From an uncultured Porphyromonadaceae bacterium (lineage in GTDB: Bacteria; Bacteroidota; Bacteroidia; Bacteroidales; Muribaculaceae): DNA of 51,315 nucleotides. The stretch lies in contig CAMWVE010000021.1 of assembly GCA_947177685.1 (NCBI GenBank), forward strand, positions 1-51,315, written 5' to 3'. Both the position numbers and the translations under genes were made by a program. This document shows, piece by piece, positions 16,716-25,847 of the stretch; the first letter of the stretch is position 1; every line of letters starts with the position of its first letter. The notes under the pieces were generated by a model that had not been told where the DNA came from, searched no databases, and saw only the letters and a list, made by a program, of their open reading frames with translations.

Positions 16716-17873
16716 TCATTCCTCAATATACCAAGAACCGGTTTCCACGCCGTCACAACCCGCTGCTGACAACCGGTAAAGCAGCGAAACAGCATTATCC
16801 TCCTTATATCCAGCCACAGTCCGGAGAGTTCCCGTTACAATCGCCCCCTGATAGCCACCTGCCACAACCGTCTCAACCACGGAAATCGGCTCATTCAGTA
16901 ACGCCCCGTCAGGCGCCAGAACCTCAAGCGTAACCTTTTGCGGTACGGCGCCGGCATTACTGATGATTAAAGAGAACTTAAAGTCGCATGAATAAGCGTA
17001 GATACCCTGTTGAGAGTCGCTCCAATGAACCTGCGTATTTCCATCGGTGAGTTCCACAGAAACACCCACATCGTAAGGATAAGTTTTCTGTTCCGCAACG
17101 GTCTTGATGTAAACATCGACAAGCTCGCTCGGCAAAGGATAAATGGTGACCGCGCTCGTGAGCGCATTGTCCCTCACCATATAAGGCAGCTCCTGAGGCA
17201 CGGCAGCCAACATAGCCATCACAGGTATCACATAGACATCCCCCGTCCCCATGTGCGTCTCAGCCAACATGTGAGATATTTGCAGGTCATGCTCCCAGTC
17301 AAAATCACTCAGAGCGCCCATCACATAGAGAGCCGCACTGCTCACATTCCCATCACTATTCTTGCGAAACAGCAATGCGCCGACATAGGCATCCGGGCTG
17401 CTGAACAGCTCACTCAGAGTATTCACCCAATGACCTATCATCTGCATGCCGTTCTCCATCCCTGACAATCTTATCTGCTTCTTTCCGTCAACATCAACCG
17501 TCAACTGACACCATGGCTGTGTTCCGTGGTCATATCCATTGAAATCCGTAATCCGGAACGGTGAACCAATGCCACCCTGCGGCGCGTTATAACTCCAGTC
17601 ACACCCATCCTTCACCCGGTTAGCCGCAGCCATAATGGAACTCTCACCAAACACCGTCAGCCCGCAGTCATACAATTTAATCTCCCCATCCGTCAACATG
17701 CGCACCACATTCGGAACATGTATCGGCTTGCGCACAGACCATTTGTTGATTTTACCATGACGGTTTGAACAGATGTAACCTACATCATATCCGTATATGG
17801 GAGCAACGCCCAAAACCTTGTAAGGCTCCGCCACATTGATAGGCGCCGTAATCACACTTCCCGATGTTATCAT
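16716..17873 (-). CDS. Putative phage tail-tip or receptor-region protein
   Basis: A 385-residue protein with no signal peptide or membrane segment. It is rich in short beta-type stretches, and its last third (VSVELTDGNTQVHWSD ... FSLIISNAGAVPQKVTLEVLAPDG) looks like an Ig-like beta sandwich. It begins in a 4-nt overlap with the end of the fibre gene, so the two are translated together, which suggests a fibre-associated or host-binding role. The family is not recognised; function is inferred from position. Confidence 0.55.
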   Translation of the reverse strand: MITSGSVITAPINVAEPYKVLGVAPIYGYDVGYICSNRHGKINKWSVRKPIHVPNVVRMLTDGEIKLYDCGLTVFGESSIMAAANRVKDGCDWSYNAPQGGIGSPFRITDFNGYDHGTQPWCQLTVDVDGKKQIRLSGMENGMQMIGHWVNTLSELFSSPDAYVGALLFRKNSDGNVSSAALYVMGALSDFDWEHDLQISHMLAETHMGTGDVYVIPVMAMLAAVPQELPYMVRDNALTSAVTIYPLPSELVDVYIKTVAEQKTYPYDVGVSVELTDGNTQVHWSDSQQGIYAYSCDFKFSLIISNAGAVPQKVTLEVLAPDGALLNEPISVVETVVAGGYQGAIVTGTLRTVAGYKEDNAVSLLYRLSAAGCDGVETGSWYIEE

Positions 17874-19243
17874 AATGATTGCGTACCTGTTTTTAAAGCT
17901 GTGATAAACTTCTCAACCAACACACCGCCACCGGAGACCATAAGACAGTTGTTGACCGAATCGTAACTGAGCATCACATCACCGATTTTTATGCGGTTGG
18001 TTACAAGCTCACCCGTCGGGGTCAGCTCCATCTGCTTTATCGCGTTCGTATAGAACTCTATCGGCTGATTCTTATATTGCCTGATGACAAGCGGTTGGTC
18101 AAGTCTACCCTGAAATGCCCCGGCATAGACCTCCGCGAAGTTATTGCCCCACGCTCCCAGAATCTGTTCCCCATGCCCGGTAGGAACAATATTGCCCACA
18201 TCTGTAAGCGCACCGCTCAACGACTGTGGAACCCCATTGGCAAAGAAAAGCTGCCCCCATGCAGTGAACACTTCCTCAGTCTGCAACCGCGAGGCGCTTG
18301 CAACATTGGAGTTCAGTATTTCATCAAGGTGCATCCCGTCAAGCAAATCAGCGTTCAGATTATTCACCCGCGCCGATGATGTGACGTTGATCGTAGTGGC
18401 GAAAACATTCTTCCATCGCTGCGTTTGGTCACCTAACGTATAAGCATCAGCCACGTTAGGTATGATTTTATCGGTGATTATAATGTATTTATCAAAGTAA
18501 AACGGCTTCGTGCTCATCATGTGTGAATAACCCGCGTTCATCGGTCCAATCCACATCGTCACCCCCGCGTTTTTAATTGTGATAAATCCCGTCAGCGTCC
18601 CGCCCGTCAGAGGCAGATACCCGCTTAAATCTGATGCAAGCGCATACTTCGCATCAGCCTCCTGCTTGGAATAAACATCCAGAGCCTCCCGCAATGACGG
18701 CAGCGTGAAATGCGTTATATTGCCAGTCGGACTATACCAGCCCAGCACATGCTCCACGTCAGGGTCAAAATCCACCACATGCAGTTTCACAATCTCCGTG
18801 AACTCCTTCTCGCCCCCGATAACCTGATTGCCGGAAAGCGTCACATAATCCCCCTTGGGCTGATATAGCGCCGAGGCATCAGCCTTGTCAAGCTTATTCA
18901 GGTGCAAATCCTGACCCAGTGCCGCCGAAAGCACATACCCCGCCTTCTGCTCATCATAAGAACTCCAGCTGTCAAGCCGGTCATAAACCGCTCCACCGCT
19001 GCCGGACCCGCCACCGCTGCCGGTGTTCATTCCCAGCGCCGAAATCCACTGCTCGCTCCATACACCAAATGGGGTCCTTATGGCATCTGGGTTATCCGGA
19101 TCATATTGCCACATTTTGGTTAAATCGTCAACTTTTTTTGATAACTCTGACATTCCGAACAGAGAATGATAATTTGACGGCGTGATCAGGTCTACGCGCG
19201 ACTTTCCGGTTTTCTGTTTTTTTATAATTTTTACGTCAATCAT
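17870..19243 (-). CDS. Phage tail fibre-like protein
   Basis: A 457-residue protein. After about 75 residues there is a flexible Gly/Ser linker (TGSGGGSGSGG), then a region with phage-fibre wording: GYVLSAALGQDLHLNKLDKADASALYQPKGDYVTLSG at about 103-140 and YLPLTGGTLTGFITI at about 210. These short repeated turns are common in shafts of tail fibres. The C-terminal part (ADAYTLGDQTQRWKNVFAT) resembles fibre head domains. It overlaps the large tail protein by 8 nt. It probably contacts the host surface. No chaperone or C-type lectin domain is seen. Confidence 0.75.
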   Translation of the reverse strand: MIDVKIIKKQKTGKSRVDLITPSNYHSLFGMSELSKKVDDLTKMWQYDPDNPDAIRTPFGVWSEQWISALGMNTGSGGGSGSGGAVYDRLDSWSSYDEQKAGYVLSAALGQDLHLNKLDKADASALYQPKGDYVTLSGNQVIGGEKEFTEIVKLHVVDFDPDVEHVLGWYSPTGNITHFTLPSLREALDVYSKQEADAKYALASDLSGYLPLTGGTLTGFITIKNAGVTMWIGPMNAGYSHMMSTKPFYFDKYIIITDKIIPNVADAYTLGDQTQRWKNVFATTINVTSSARVNNLNADLLDGMHLDEILNSNVASASRLQTEEVFTAWGQLFFANGVPQSLSGALTDVGNIVPTGHGEQILGAWGNNFAEVYAGAFQGRLDQPLVIRQYKNQPIEFYTNAIKQMELTPTGELVTNRIKIGDVMLSYDSVNNCLMVSGGGVLVEKFITALKTGTQSL

Positions 19244-21908
19244 CCCATACCTCCTTTATTGTCAATTCTGCATATCCCTCTATCAGATTACGACTAATAC
19301 CCTGCACATAAAACAGTTTGTTAGCCATTGCCGGATGTTTGTAAAGGTTGAATAGAGATACATTGTCAGCCCGATCTTCCAGCTTATGCACCATTAGTAT
19401 GCGGGGCTTATGATATTCCGAATAGTAACTATCTACATAAAGTTGTTCGGGCTTTGCCTGTTGACTTTTGGTTTGGTCAAATATAGAAAGAAGCCCATAT
19501 CCCGTCGATAAGTCAATGGGGGTGGATAATTTAATAGTGTCTGATACTCCTAATTGCTGACACTCTGCCGATGTCAATGCACTGCTAATCTCGAATTTTA
19601 AATCATCTTTTCGATTTACAAAAGTCTCATGTGTATCGCTTATATATACAATATCATTATCTTCTGGATTATTTATTAGTCCATTGTCACTGTATATTTT
19701 AATCTCAAACGATTTCATAAAAATACTGCTTACATGCGCCATCAGCGGTACAACATCCTTACTCCATTTTTCGCTTCGGAACCATGTACGGTGGCGCCGG
19801 GTTATCTCTCCCCATGTGGAATTTACCGGCCCTAATATCATGAATTGAACCGGACCACTTATCTTATCTCTTTTGCGTATAGGAATGGCTATACCCTCAG
19901 CATCGATACCTAAAGTGTAATCAATATTGTTTTGCATTTTAAACTCGGTGCCTATCAATTTATCGCCAATTTTAGGGTCAAAGCCGATAGTAAAACTTTG
20001 CTGGTAATATTCATCGTCATTGGCACACTGTTCGCGTGTTTTGTATGTTCGCCAAACTAAATCGGATGTATGACCGCTGGTGCCTATCTCTACCACACAT
20101 TTGTCGCCGATTATAAGCATACATGCCAGCACAGATACTTTTGAAATTTTATCAGTGCTATCACCTATAGCACTATACTTAAATTCATACTGCTCAGGAC
20201 CAGTTTCTGTAAAAGGCACTAAACCACGGGCTGTGTTACTATCCCATATAGGAGTAGATGACGGTGTAAATACTCTATAATACTTTTGTGTGTAGTACCG
20301 TCCATATTCATCATTTCGGCTCGGCACCGTTTTATGCCAAACTGAAGGACCTGACGACTCATCCCATGTGGTTGTTACACGCAGTGTTTTATAATCATTC
20401 GTGAAATCCATAATCGGATTCAACAAAATGCTACCCGATATAACAATATAGTTTGTCGTTTCTGAATCAGAAGGAGAGTAGATACACCCGGTAGCAGTGC
20501 CCTCATAGATAGCGCAGGGAGCATTATTCTTTAGACTTTCTTCATTCGGATATGTGCTCTGTTTATCGTCTGACCCATTACTATTAACGCTAATCACAAA
20601 ATAATCAGTCATGTCTATTCTTGATACCGGAGAGTTGTCCTTGTGATCTGTCTTTTGAACAATCTTGCCTAAAGATACTATAGCCGCACATGGTGACACT
20701 GCCATGCGATTCGGTAACAGTTGCTGGTCAGAATTATCTTTACAATATTTATTGACCATATTTTCACCGGTGCCCGGTTCCGGGAATACCCACATTGGAT
20801 TATTTTTTACTTGAATATACCAATCCGTAATGACACCTCCGTCATAATCCGTATAAATATCGTGGCACATATTATAAAAAGCATTATAAGCTTTTACACC
20901 CTCCCCATCTGATGAAAATTCGGTCAAGTATTTCTGCTTGTTTGAGTAAGGTGATAATAGGGAGTCCGAATCTAACGGGCTTTTTATAACATTTTCAACA
21001 CTTTCAATTTTGCAAGTTAGAGAAATCTGATTAAATATCTCGCCAATACTAATAGTAGTATCGTTAGAGGCTGTATTTGATAGATCTATCCCAACGCAAC
21101 CCCTGTTAGTAGTCATAGAATCACCGGTTGTCATTTCCTGCCAAGAAATGGGGGCAAATTCTTTTATAGACTCCCAAGAGAAGATGTAGAATTGCAAACC
21201 ATCCTGAACAATATGAAGGTTAAGGTATTTTAGAATGGCTTCCAATACTTTATCCGATTGCCAAACGTCATCTTCTTCCTCTCCTAAAAATAGCAGTTCG
21301 GATATTGCCACCTCGTTAAAGATGTTATAGCGGTCAGCATTTACATTAAGTGATTTACTACCGTCAAAATAAAACTGCACAGCTCCTGTTCCGGTAATGT
21401 CGATATTGGCACAAGCACTGTTAAGGATATTGCCGGCAATCTCGCCGAAAGTAAGTTGCCCGGCGTTTGCTTTAATATCTTCATACAATACGTTTAAACC
21501 GTCCACGTTTCGATATTTGGAATATTGGAGCGCCGAAAGGACATCGATACATGATATTTCTAATTCATCAAACACCTCATTATAGTTCTGTGAGTACGTT
21601 TGAGGAACGATAAATCCTGCGAAAATACATTTATCACCCTTAAAAATATTAACTACGGCGTTCATGCATGATGCGCAGAAGAAATCAGATATAAAGTCAC
21701 GCACTAACAGTTTAATGGTCGCTTGACTGCGTAGCAGATGGTCAAAAGTATCGTTAACACTGTTTTCTATCTCTACCGGATCTGTCGTAAAGAATACATC
21801 GCTATTTTCATTGCCTATTTCAACCTGTGTTGTACGGTTGTTCTCGGTTACGATATGAACCGTAATCGTTTCGCCTAACTGAGTCACAAAACTTCCGTAA
21901 TAATACAT
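19236..21908 (-). CDS. Large phage tail protein (tail tip/baseplate position)
   Basis: An 890-residue protein that follows the tape measure gene by 5 bp. In siphophages this slot carries distal tail and tail-associated lysin/hub proteins, and a single long chain here may combine those roles. The first 130 residues (starting MYYYGSFVTQLGETITVHI) are beta-rich and resemble a tail-hub N-terminal domain. There are several Trp/Tyr-rich beta stretches later but no catalytic motif I can name. Base composition and codon use are more AT-rich than in the fibre gene, which suggests the fibre module was swapped in. Confidence 0.65.
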   Translation of the reverse strand: MYYYGSFVTQLGETITVHIVTENNRTTQVEIGNENSDVFFTTDPVEIENSVNDTFDHLLRSQATIKLLVRDFISDFFCASCMNAVVNIFKGDKCIFAGFIVPQTYSQNYNEVFDELEISCIDVLSALQYSKYRNVDGLNVLYEDIKANAGQLTFGEIAGNILNSACANIDITGTGAVQFYFDGSKSLNVNADRYNIFNEVAISELLFLGEEEDDVWQSDKVLEAILKYLNLHIVQDGLQFYIFSWESIKEFAPISWQEMTTGDSMTTNRGCVGIDLSNTASNDTTISIGEIFNQISLTCKIESVENVIKSPLDSDSLLSPYSNKQKYLTEFSSDGEGVKAYNAFYNMCHDIYTDYDGGVITDWYIQVKNNPMWVFPEPGTGENMVNKYCKDNSDQQLLPNRMAVSPCAAIVSLGKIVQKTDHKDNSPVSRIDMTDYFVISVNSNGSDDKQSTYPNEESLKNNAPCAIYEGTATGCIYSPSDSETTNYIVISGSILLNPIMDFTNDYKTLRVTTTWDESSGPSVWHKTVPSRNDEYGRYYTQKYYRVFTPSSTPIWDSNTARGLVPFTETGPEQYEFKYSAIGDSTDKISKVSVLACMLIIGDKCVVEIGTSGHTSDLVWRTYKTREQCANDDEYYQQSFTIGFDPKIGDKLIGTEFKMQNNIDYTLGIDAEGIAIPIRKRDKISGPVQFMILGPVNSTWGEITRRHRTWFRSEKWSKDVVPLMAHVSSIFMKSFEIKIYSDNGLINNPEDNDIVYISDTHETFVNRKDDLKFEISSALTSAECQQLGVSDTIKLSTPIDLSTGYGLLSIFDQTKSQQAKPEQLYVDSYYSEYHKPRILMVHKLEDRADNVSLFNLYKHPAMANKLFYVQGISRNLIEGYAELTIKEVWDD

Positions 21909-21913
21909 TGCAA

Positions 21914-24900
21914 TTAAAGTTTAATGTTAGTACGTTTACCGGATTTACTTGCTATCCGGGTTTCATTGGCAAGTACACAGACAATATCCCTGCCGGATGC
22001 ACGGAGTGTTCCACCGATAATAACCGGCGTCCCGACAGGATTCAGCATGCTGCGCAGTTTGTCAAGCGGAGCAACTACTTCAGGGTTATTCGACGCTCCG
22101 GCATACTCGCCGATAAGTCCGACGGTCGGACCACTGACAATACCACCTTTTGCAAATGGCATTGCTCCGATGCCCTGCACTATTGATGTTGCTGCGGAAA
22201 CAAATCCTGAAGCTATACCAAAACCAAAAAGCGGCATAGGAGCATGAGCAGCAAAATAAGCGGCGGCTAACTCCATGTAACTTGCGGTCGCCAGTTTGTT
22301 AGCGGCGATTACCGGAATTTGCGCGGCGGCGTTTGTTTCGGCTGCTACAGCATCGGCGGTCTGTGCGCCTGTAGCTACTCCCATAGCGACACTTTCGGCC
22401 GTCTTAGCGGTTGTGTGGGCCGTTGTAGCGACAATTAGCATATTGATTATGCCTACTATCTTTTTAATGCCGTCGTATATCTGCAAAAAGCCATCGACTA
22501 TACCGGTTACGGTCTGCCATGCGTTTCCGTTACCCTCCAGCGCGTCGGTGATACTTTCCACGCCGTCGCCGATACTCTTAATGCTACCCCAGCCGCTACG
22601 GAAAGTTTCAAAGGCGTTAATGCCCTCTTTACGCCACTTTTCGTATTTGGCTATAAGGCTTTCAATATCTTTGCGCTGGGCCGTTGTCACCGGGTGGTCT
22701 AAGTCATTTAACAGGCGGTTAAGTTCGTTAATTTTCGCGGTCAGTTCATCAAATCCCATGCCGCTAATCTTAACTTTATACTCACGCCCGGTTAACTTGT
22801 TTATCTCGGCTACTTCGCGCTGCATAGACGGTATTTCGATACCGCGCTGTAGGGCTTTCCGCTTTTGCTCGTATGCGTCGATAGTTAACTGAATATTTTG
22901 TATTTCCTCGCCAGTAGCGTTTTTTTGCTTCTGCTGATAATAGCTAATAGCCTCGTCTAATTCGGCAATAGTATTAAGCGCGGAAACGTCGCCCGGCTTT
23001 TTCAAATCGGCTAATACATTATCCCATTTATTTTTTAATTCAGTAAGCGCGTTAATTTGCTGCTGGATTTCGACGCGCTCGGTAGCCGTCGCGGTAGCCA
23101 GTAGGTCATTATACCGGGCTAACTCGCCGTTTAACTGCTCATAGGTGCTAATTTCCTCGATAGGTACCGGTACATGGCTATTACGCTCCATTTCGCGGCG
23201 TAACTCGCCCAGCCGTTTAATTTCCTCGTCGATCCCGGCTAAATTTTCCTGTGAGGCATACCGACGTAAAGTTTGCTGGTAGGCTATTTCATCGTCGATG
23301 TCTTGAAAACTGGTTAGGTCTGTCGGCCTTTCCGATTGTTTCTTAAGTATTTCGATGGCACGGCGTTTGTCGTTCCATTCGATTATATTTTTGCGTATTT
23401 CCTCACGCTCGGTTTCCGACGCTGTTATATAGCGTTCCTGTGCGTTTGTAATAAGGTCATTAAGTTGCTGAAGCTGCGTTTTTTCTTTTTCTGTTACACT
23501 CTTACCGCCTGTTTTAGTGGTGGTCGTTTCCGGTCGATTATCGCTACCTCTAACGCTAAATGTAATTTCTGCGGCTTCCTCGGCTACGGATTTCATTTGC
23601 TTGCGCAGGTTAGCAACCGCCGCGTTATTGGCTTTAATCGCGGCGTTAGCCTTATCCAAATTAGACGTACCGGGTATTTCGCGATCTTCATAAGTATGCG
23701 CGGCTACGCCTTTTTGCCATTTATATTCTTTAACTACTTGTTCATGCTGGCGTACAGTGCTATACATTCTTTTTTTACCGGCATCGTCATATACTATGTC
23801 GTGTGTTTCCTGTTCTTTTTCGGCAATTTGGTTAGCTAACATTCGTGTGCGTGCCTCTATAACCATTTGTCGGCAATAGGCTTCACTATTCGATATAAGG
23901 GCGTTATACCAATCGGCTACACTGCTGAAATAACCCATAGTGTCGCCGTAGGTATCATTCATTTCATTAACTAACTTTTTTTCCTGCTCCTTTGTACCGT
24001 TAAATTCTTTAAGTTTGCTAATGTTTATTTCGAGTGCGGCGCGTGTATTGGTGAGCGTAGAGGCTTCCTGTTTGCGAAGCTGGTCTAATTGTTCGGCTTC
24101 GCGCTTTGCGCGTTCCTCCGCGTCTAAAAATTTATTTGTGCTTTCGGTTGCGTCATCAGTAGAACTAACGAAATACTCTATAACGGCAGTTAATGCCGCG
24201 ATAGCAATACCGATCCCGGTACTAATAAGTAAACCGCGAAGCGCGATTTTTAATGCCGTGGTAGATGCTGCACTGCCCTTAGCGGCGGTGCTATAAATAT
24301 TTGTGGCTTGTGTAGCTTTTTTGATACTGCCAGTGCCTAAAAACATAACGGCGGTTAAGGCTTTTTGCTTCATATTCCAGCCCATTATCGCTACACTGGC
24401 GGCCTTAACCCCAGCGGTAAATTTTACTACCCCAGTTAACGCCAGCATGGTATTAGCGGCGATAGTTACAAAAGGCATCGCCCCCTGTACCAAACCGCCT
24501 AACTGCTCTTTAAGATCGCCGATAGTGTTTTCTAACTGCTTCTGCTTTCCGTCGTCGGTTTTGGCTAATTCGGCGTTCATGCCGCCTACGGAACTGCTAA
24601 CCACGTCGCAAAGTACGGCGGCGCGTTGTGCTTCGGTACCAAATTTTAAAATTTGCTCCTGCGTGTCGTCAAAAGTATAGCCGTAGCGACTAAGCGCACC
24701 GGTTTGGCCGTCCATGACTTTACCCAGCATGGTAGCAATTTGAGTCGCATTTTCTTGTGAGGCGTTTAGCCCATACTGCTGGGCTAACATATCGTTCATA
24801 ACTGGAATTAGCTTTTCTAAACTTTGCTTTTCGCTAAGATATGTGGCTAACTCCTGCGCCCCGGATAATTGCACCTCATCGCCGATAATACCTAATTCCT

Positions 24901-25243
24901 GCTGGGCGGCGCACAGGTCTTTAATGCTTTGTATATCTTCCTCGCGTGCGCTCATATTATTGCGCATATTAACCTCTAACTGTTTTTCGGCTTCAATCTG
25001 CGCGGCTTGTGAATCGGATAAGGACTTTAATGTACTTTGTAGATTAATTAAAGTATTACTTACTGAGTCTATCCCTGTAGCCAATGCCGCAAAGTTAATC
25101 ATAGAACTTTTAAGATGCTCAGCTTCAGCTACAGTTGCATTGATGACCTTACGGAAGCCATCAGCATCTACGGACAGTTTTTTGAACCCTCCATTGTCTC
25201 CTTCCAACTTAAAAGATATTGAAATCGTACTTTTTTGCGACAT
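21914..25243 (-). CDS. Phage tail tape measure protein
   Basis: A 1109-residue protein, the longest of the phage block. The N-terminal 150 residues are helical. A hydrophobic core at about 240-370 (TMLALTGVVKF..., LLISTGIGIAIAALTAVIEYFV) would span the host membrane on DNA entry. Long coiled coils follow (370-900) with repeated QLNDLITNAQERY / QLNGELARYNDLL phrases. A second hydrophobic stretch at about 930-1035 leads to the common tape-measure ending FAKGGIVSGPTVGLIGEYA. Its length sets tail length, which for this size would be a long flexible tail. The product is useless without a tube protein, which the locus lacks. Confidence 0.88.
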   Translation of the reverse strand: MSQKSTISISFKLEGDNGGFKKLSVDADGFRKVINATVAEAEHLKSSMINFAALATGIDSVSNTLINLQSTLKSLSDSQAAQIEAEKQLEVNMRNNMSAREEDIQSIKDLCAAQQELGIIGDEVQLSGAQELATYLSEKQSLEKLIPVMNDMLAQQYGLNASQENATQIATMLGKVMDGQTGALSRYGYTFDDTQEQILKFGTEAQRAAVLCDVVSSSVGGMNAELAKTDDGKQKQLENTIGDLKEQLGGLVQGAMPFVTIAANTMLALTGVVKFTAGVKAASVAIMGWNMKQKALTAVMFLGTGSIKKATQATNIYSTAAKGSAASTTALKIALRGLLISTGIGIAIAALTAVIEYFVSSTDDATESTNKFLDAEERAKREAEQLDQLRKQEASTLTNTRAALEINISKLKEFNGTKEQEKKLVNEMNDTYGDTMGYFSSVADWYNALISNSEAYCRQMVIEARTRMLANQIAEKEQETHDIVYDDAGKKRMYSTVRQHEQVVKEYKWQKGVAAHTYEDREIPGTSNLDKANAAIKANNAAVANLRKQMKSVAEEAAEITFSVRGSDNRPETTTTKTGGKSVTEKEKTQLQQLNDLITNAQERYITASETEREEIRKNIIEWNDKRRAIEILKKQSERPTDLTSFQDIDDEIAYQQTLRRYASQENLAGIDEEIKRLGELRREMERNSHVPVPIEEISTYEQLNGELARYNDLLATATATERVEIQQQINALTELKNKWDNVLADLKKPGDVSALNTIAELDEAISYYQQKQKNATGEEIQNIQLTIDAYEQKRKALQRGIEIPSMQREVAEINKLTGREYKVKISGMGFDELTAKINELNRLLNDLDHPVTTAQRKDIESLIAKYEKWRKEGINAFETFRSGWGSIKSIGDGVESITDALEGNGNAWQTVTGIVDGFLQIYDGIKKIVGIINMLIVATTAHTTAKTAESVAMGVATGAQTADAVAAETNAAAQIPVIAANKLATASYMELAAAYFAAHAPMPLFGFGIASGFVSAATSIVQGIGAMPFAKGGIVSGPTVGLIGEYAGASNNPEVVAPLDKLRSMLNPVGTPVIIGGTLRASGRDIVCVLANETRIASKSGKRTNIKL

Positions 25244-25298
25244 TATATTAGGATATTTGTTATTTTATTATTATCTTTGCTTTAAAATTTACTATGAG

Positions 25299-25448
25299 AT
25301 GATTAACGTTATCGTTACCATAATTTGCCTTATACCATTTATCATGGGCATATTAATCGTTATCGGTTTATTTATTAAATTTATATCCAACAATGACCGT
25401 GAGGTAAGTATCACGTTTGAAATCAATCGTAACGAAGGTAGGAACTAA
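25299..25448 (+). CDS. Small membrane protein opposite to the phage genes
   Basis: A 49-residue frame starting MINVIVTIICLIPFIMGILI: one strong transmembrane helix (3-30) and a short charged tail (NNDREVSITFEINRNEGRN). It runs against the tail genes and its stop overlaps the end of the next minus-strand gene by 4 nt. A TATCTTTG at 25272-25279 could be its -7 box, though the nearest TTTG is only 12 bp further up. Small size makes this a moderate call; it may be a phage moron. Confidence 0.45.
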   Translation: MINVIVTIICLIPFIMGILIVIGLFIKFISNNDREVSITFEINRNEGRN

Positions 25449-25708
25449 TTGTTTATTTCGTCACCTAATCGGCGTGCTACTTCTTCAAATCGTTTTCTTT
25501 TTTCCTCTGCGGTTAGTTCCGTGGGCTTACCGGTCCGGTGTTTTTGTTTCTTATCCCACGGAAGCGAAATAAGCTGCTGAGGTGTTACTTTGTTCCCTTT
25601 TTTTACATGGGGCTGTATCAATATCGCTGCGATAGTTCGGGCGCGTTCCCATGCTTCCCGGCTCTGTCTCGCTTCGGCTCTGAACTTTTTTGGATTATTC
25701 CACGGCAT
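25445..25708 (-). CDS. Truncated tail-assembly-chaperone-like protein
   Basis: An 87-residue basic protein (MPWNNPKKFRAEARQ...) placed just upstream of the tape measure gene, where siphophages carry the tail assembly chaperone, often made by frameshifting. In frame before the ATG nine more codons read QITPRQLLP up to a TAA at 25738-25736. Together with the start this gives ITPRQLLPMPWNN, a near copy of the internal VTPQQLISLPWDK (41-53). So the coding sequence once ran further and the ATG used here may be accidental. The gene marks the broken right end of the prophage. Confidence 0.6.
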   Translation of the reverse strand: MPWNNPKKFRAEARQSREAWERARTIAAILIQPHVKKGNKVTPQQLISLPWDKKQKHRTGKPTELTAEEKRKRFEEVARRLGDEINN

Positions 25709-25750
25709 TGGTAATAGCTGCCGTGGGGTAATTTGTTACGATATTAAATG

Positions 25751-25768
25751 ATGGTAAGCGGACGTTCC
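25751..25768. repeat. 18-bp direct repeat, copy 1
   Basis: ATGGTAAGCGGACGTTCC, identical to the copy at 26967-26984. It runs into an imperfect palindrome (GACGTTCC-AC-GAAACGTC). The pair flanks the secreted-protein gene. Confidence 0.85.
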
Positions 25769-25823
25769 ACGAAACGTCCCTGCATGTTCGGGTGTGAAGG
25801 AGGTGTTAATTCAGAAAATTTCG

Positions 25824-25831
25824 TAACTTTG
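25824..25831 (+). promoter_or_regulatory. -7 promoter element of the secreted-protein gene
   Basis: TAACTTTG, a full match to TAnnTTTG, lies 16 bp before the ATG at 25848. No clear -33 TTTG is found at the usual distance. Confidence 0.5.
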
Positions 25832-25847
25832 CGGAAAATGGAATATT

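Larger units (their letters stand above)
14444..25737 (-). mobile_element. Truncated siphophage-type prophage remnant
   Basis: All but one gene are on the minus strand in late-phage order: chaperone-like fragment, tape measure, tail protein, fibre, tip proteins, lysis genes. No terminase, portal, capsid, tail tube or replication gene is present. The right end stops inside the chaperone coding sequence near 25737. Confidence 0.85.

Noticed and set aside
16716-19243. Diversity-generating retroelement acting on the tail fibre
   Set aside because: No reverse transcriptase, template repeat or C-type lectin domain is found nearby.
14444-25737. A working tailocin (phage-tail-like bacteriocin)
   Set aside because: Tail tube and sheath genes are absent and the chaperone gene is truncated, so no tail could be built from this locus alone.
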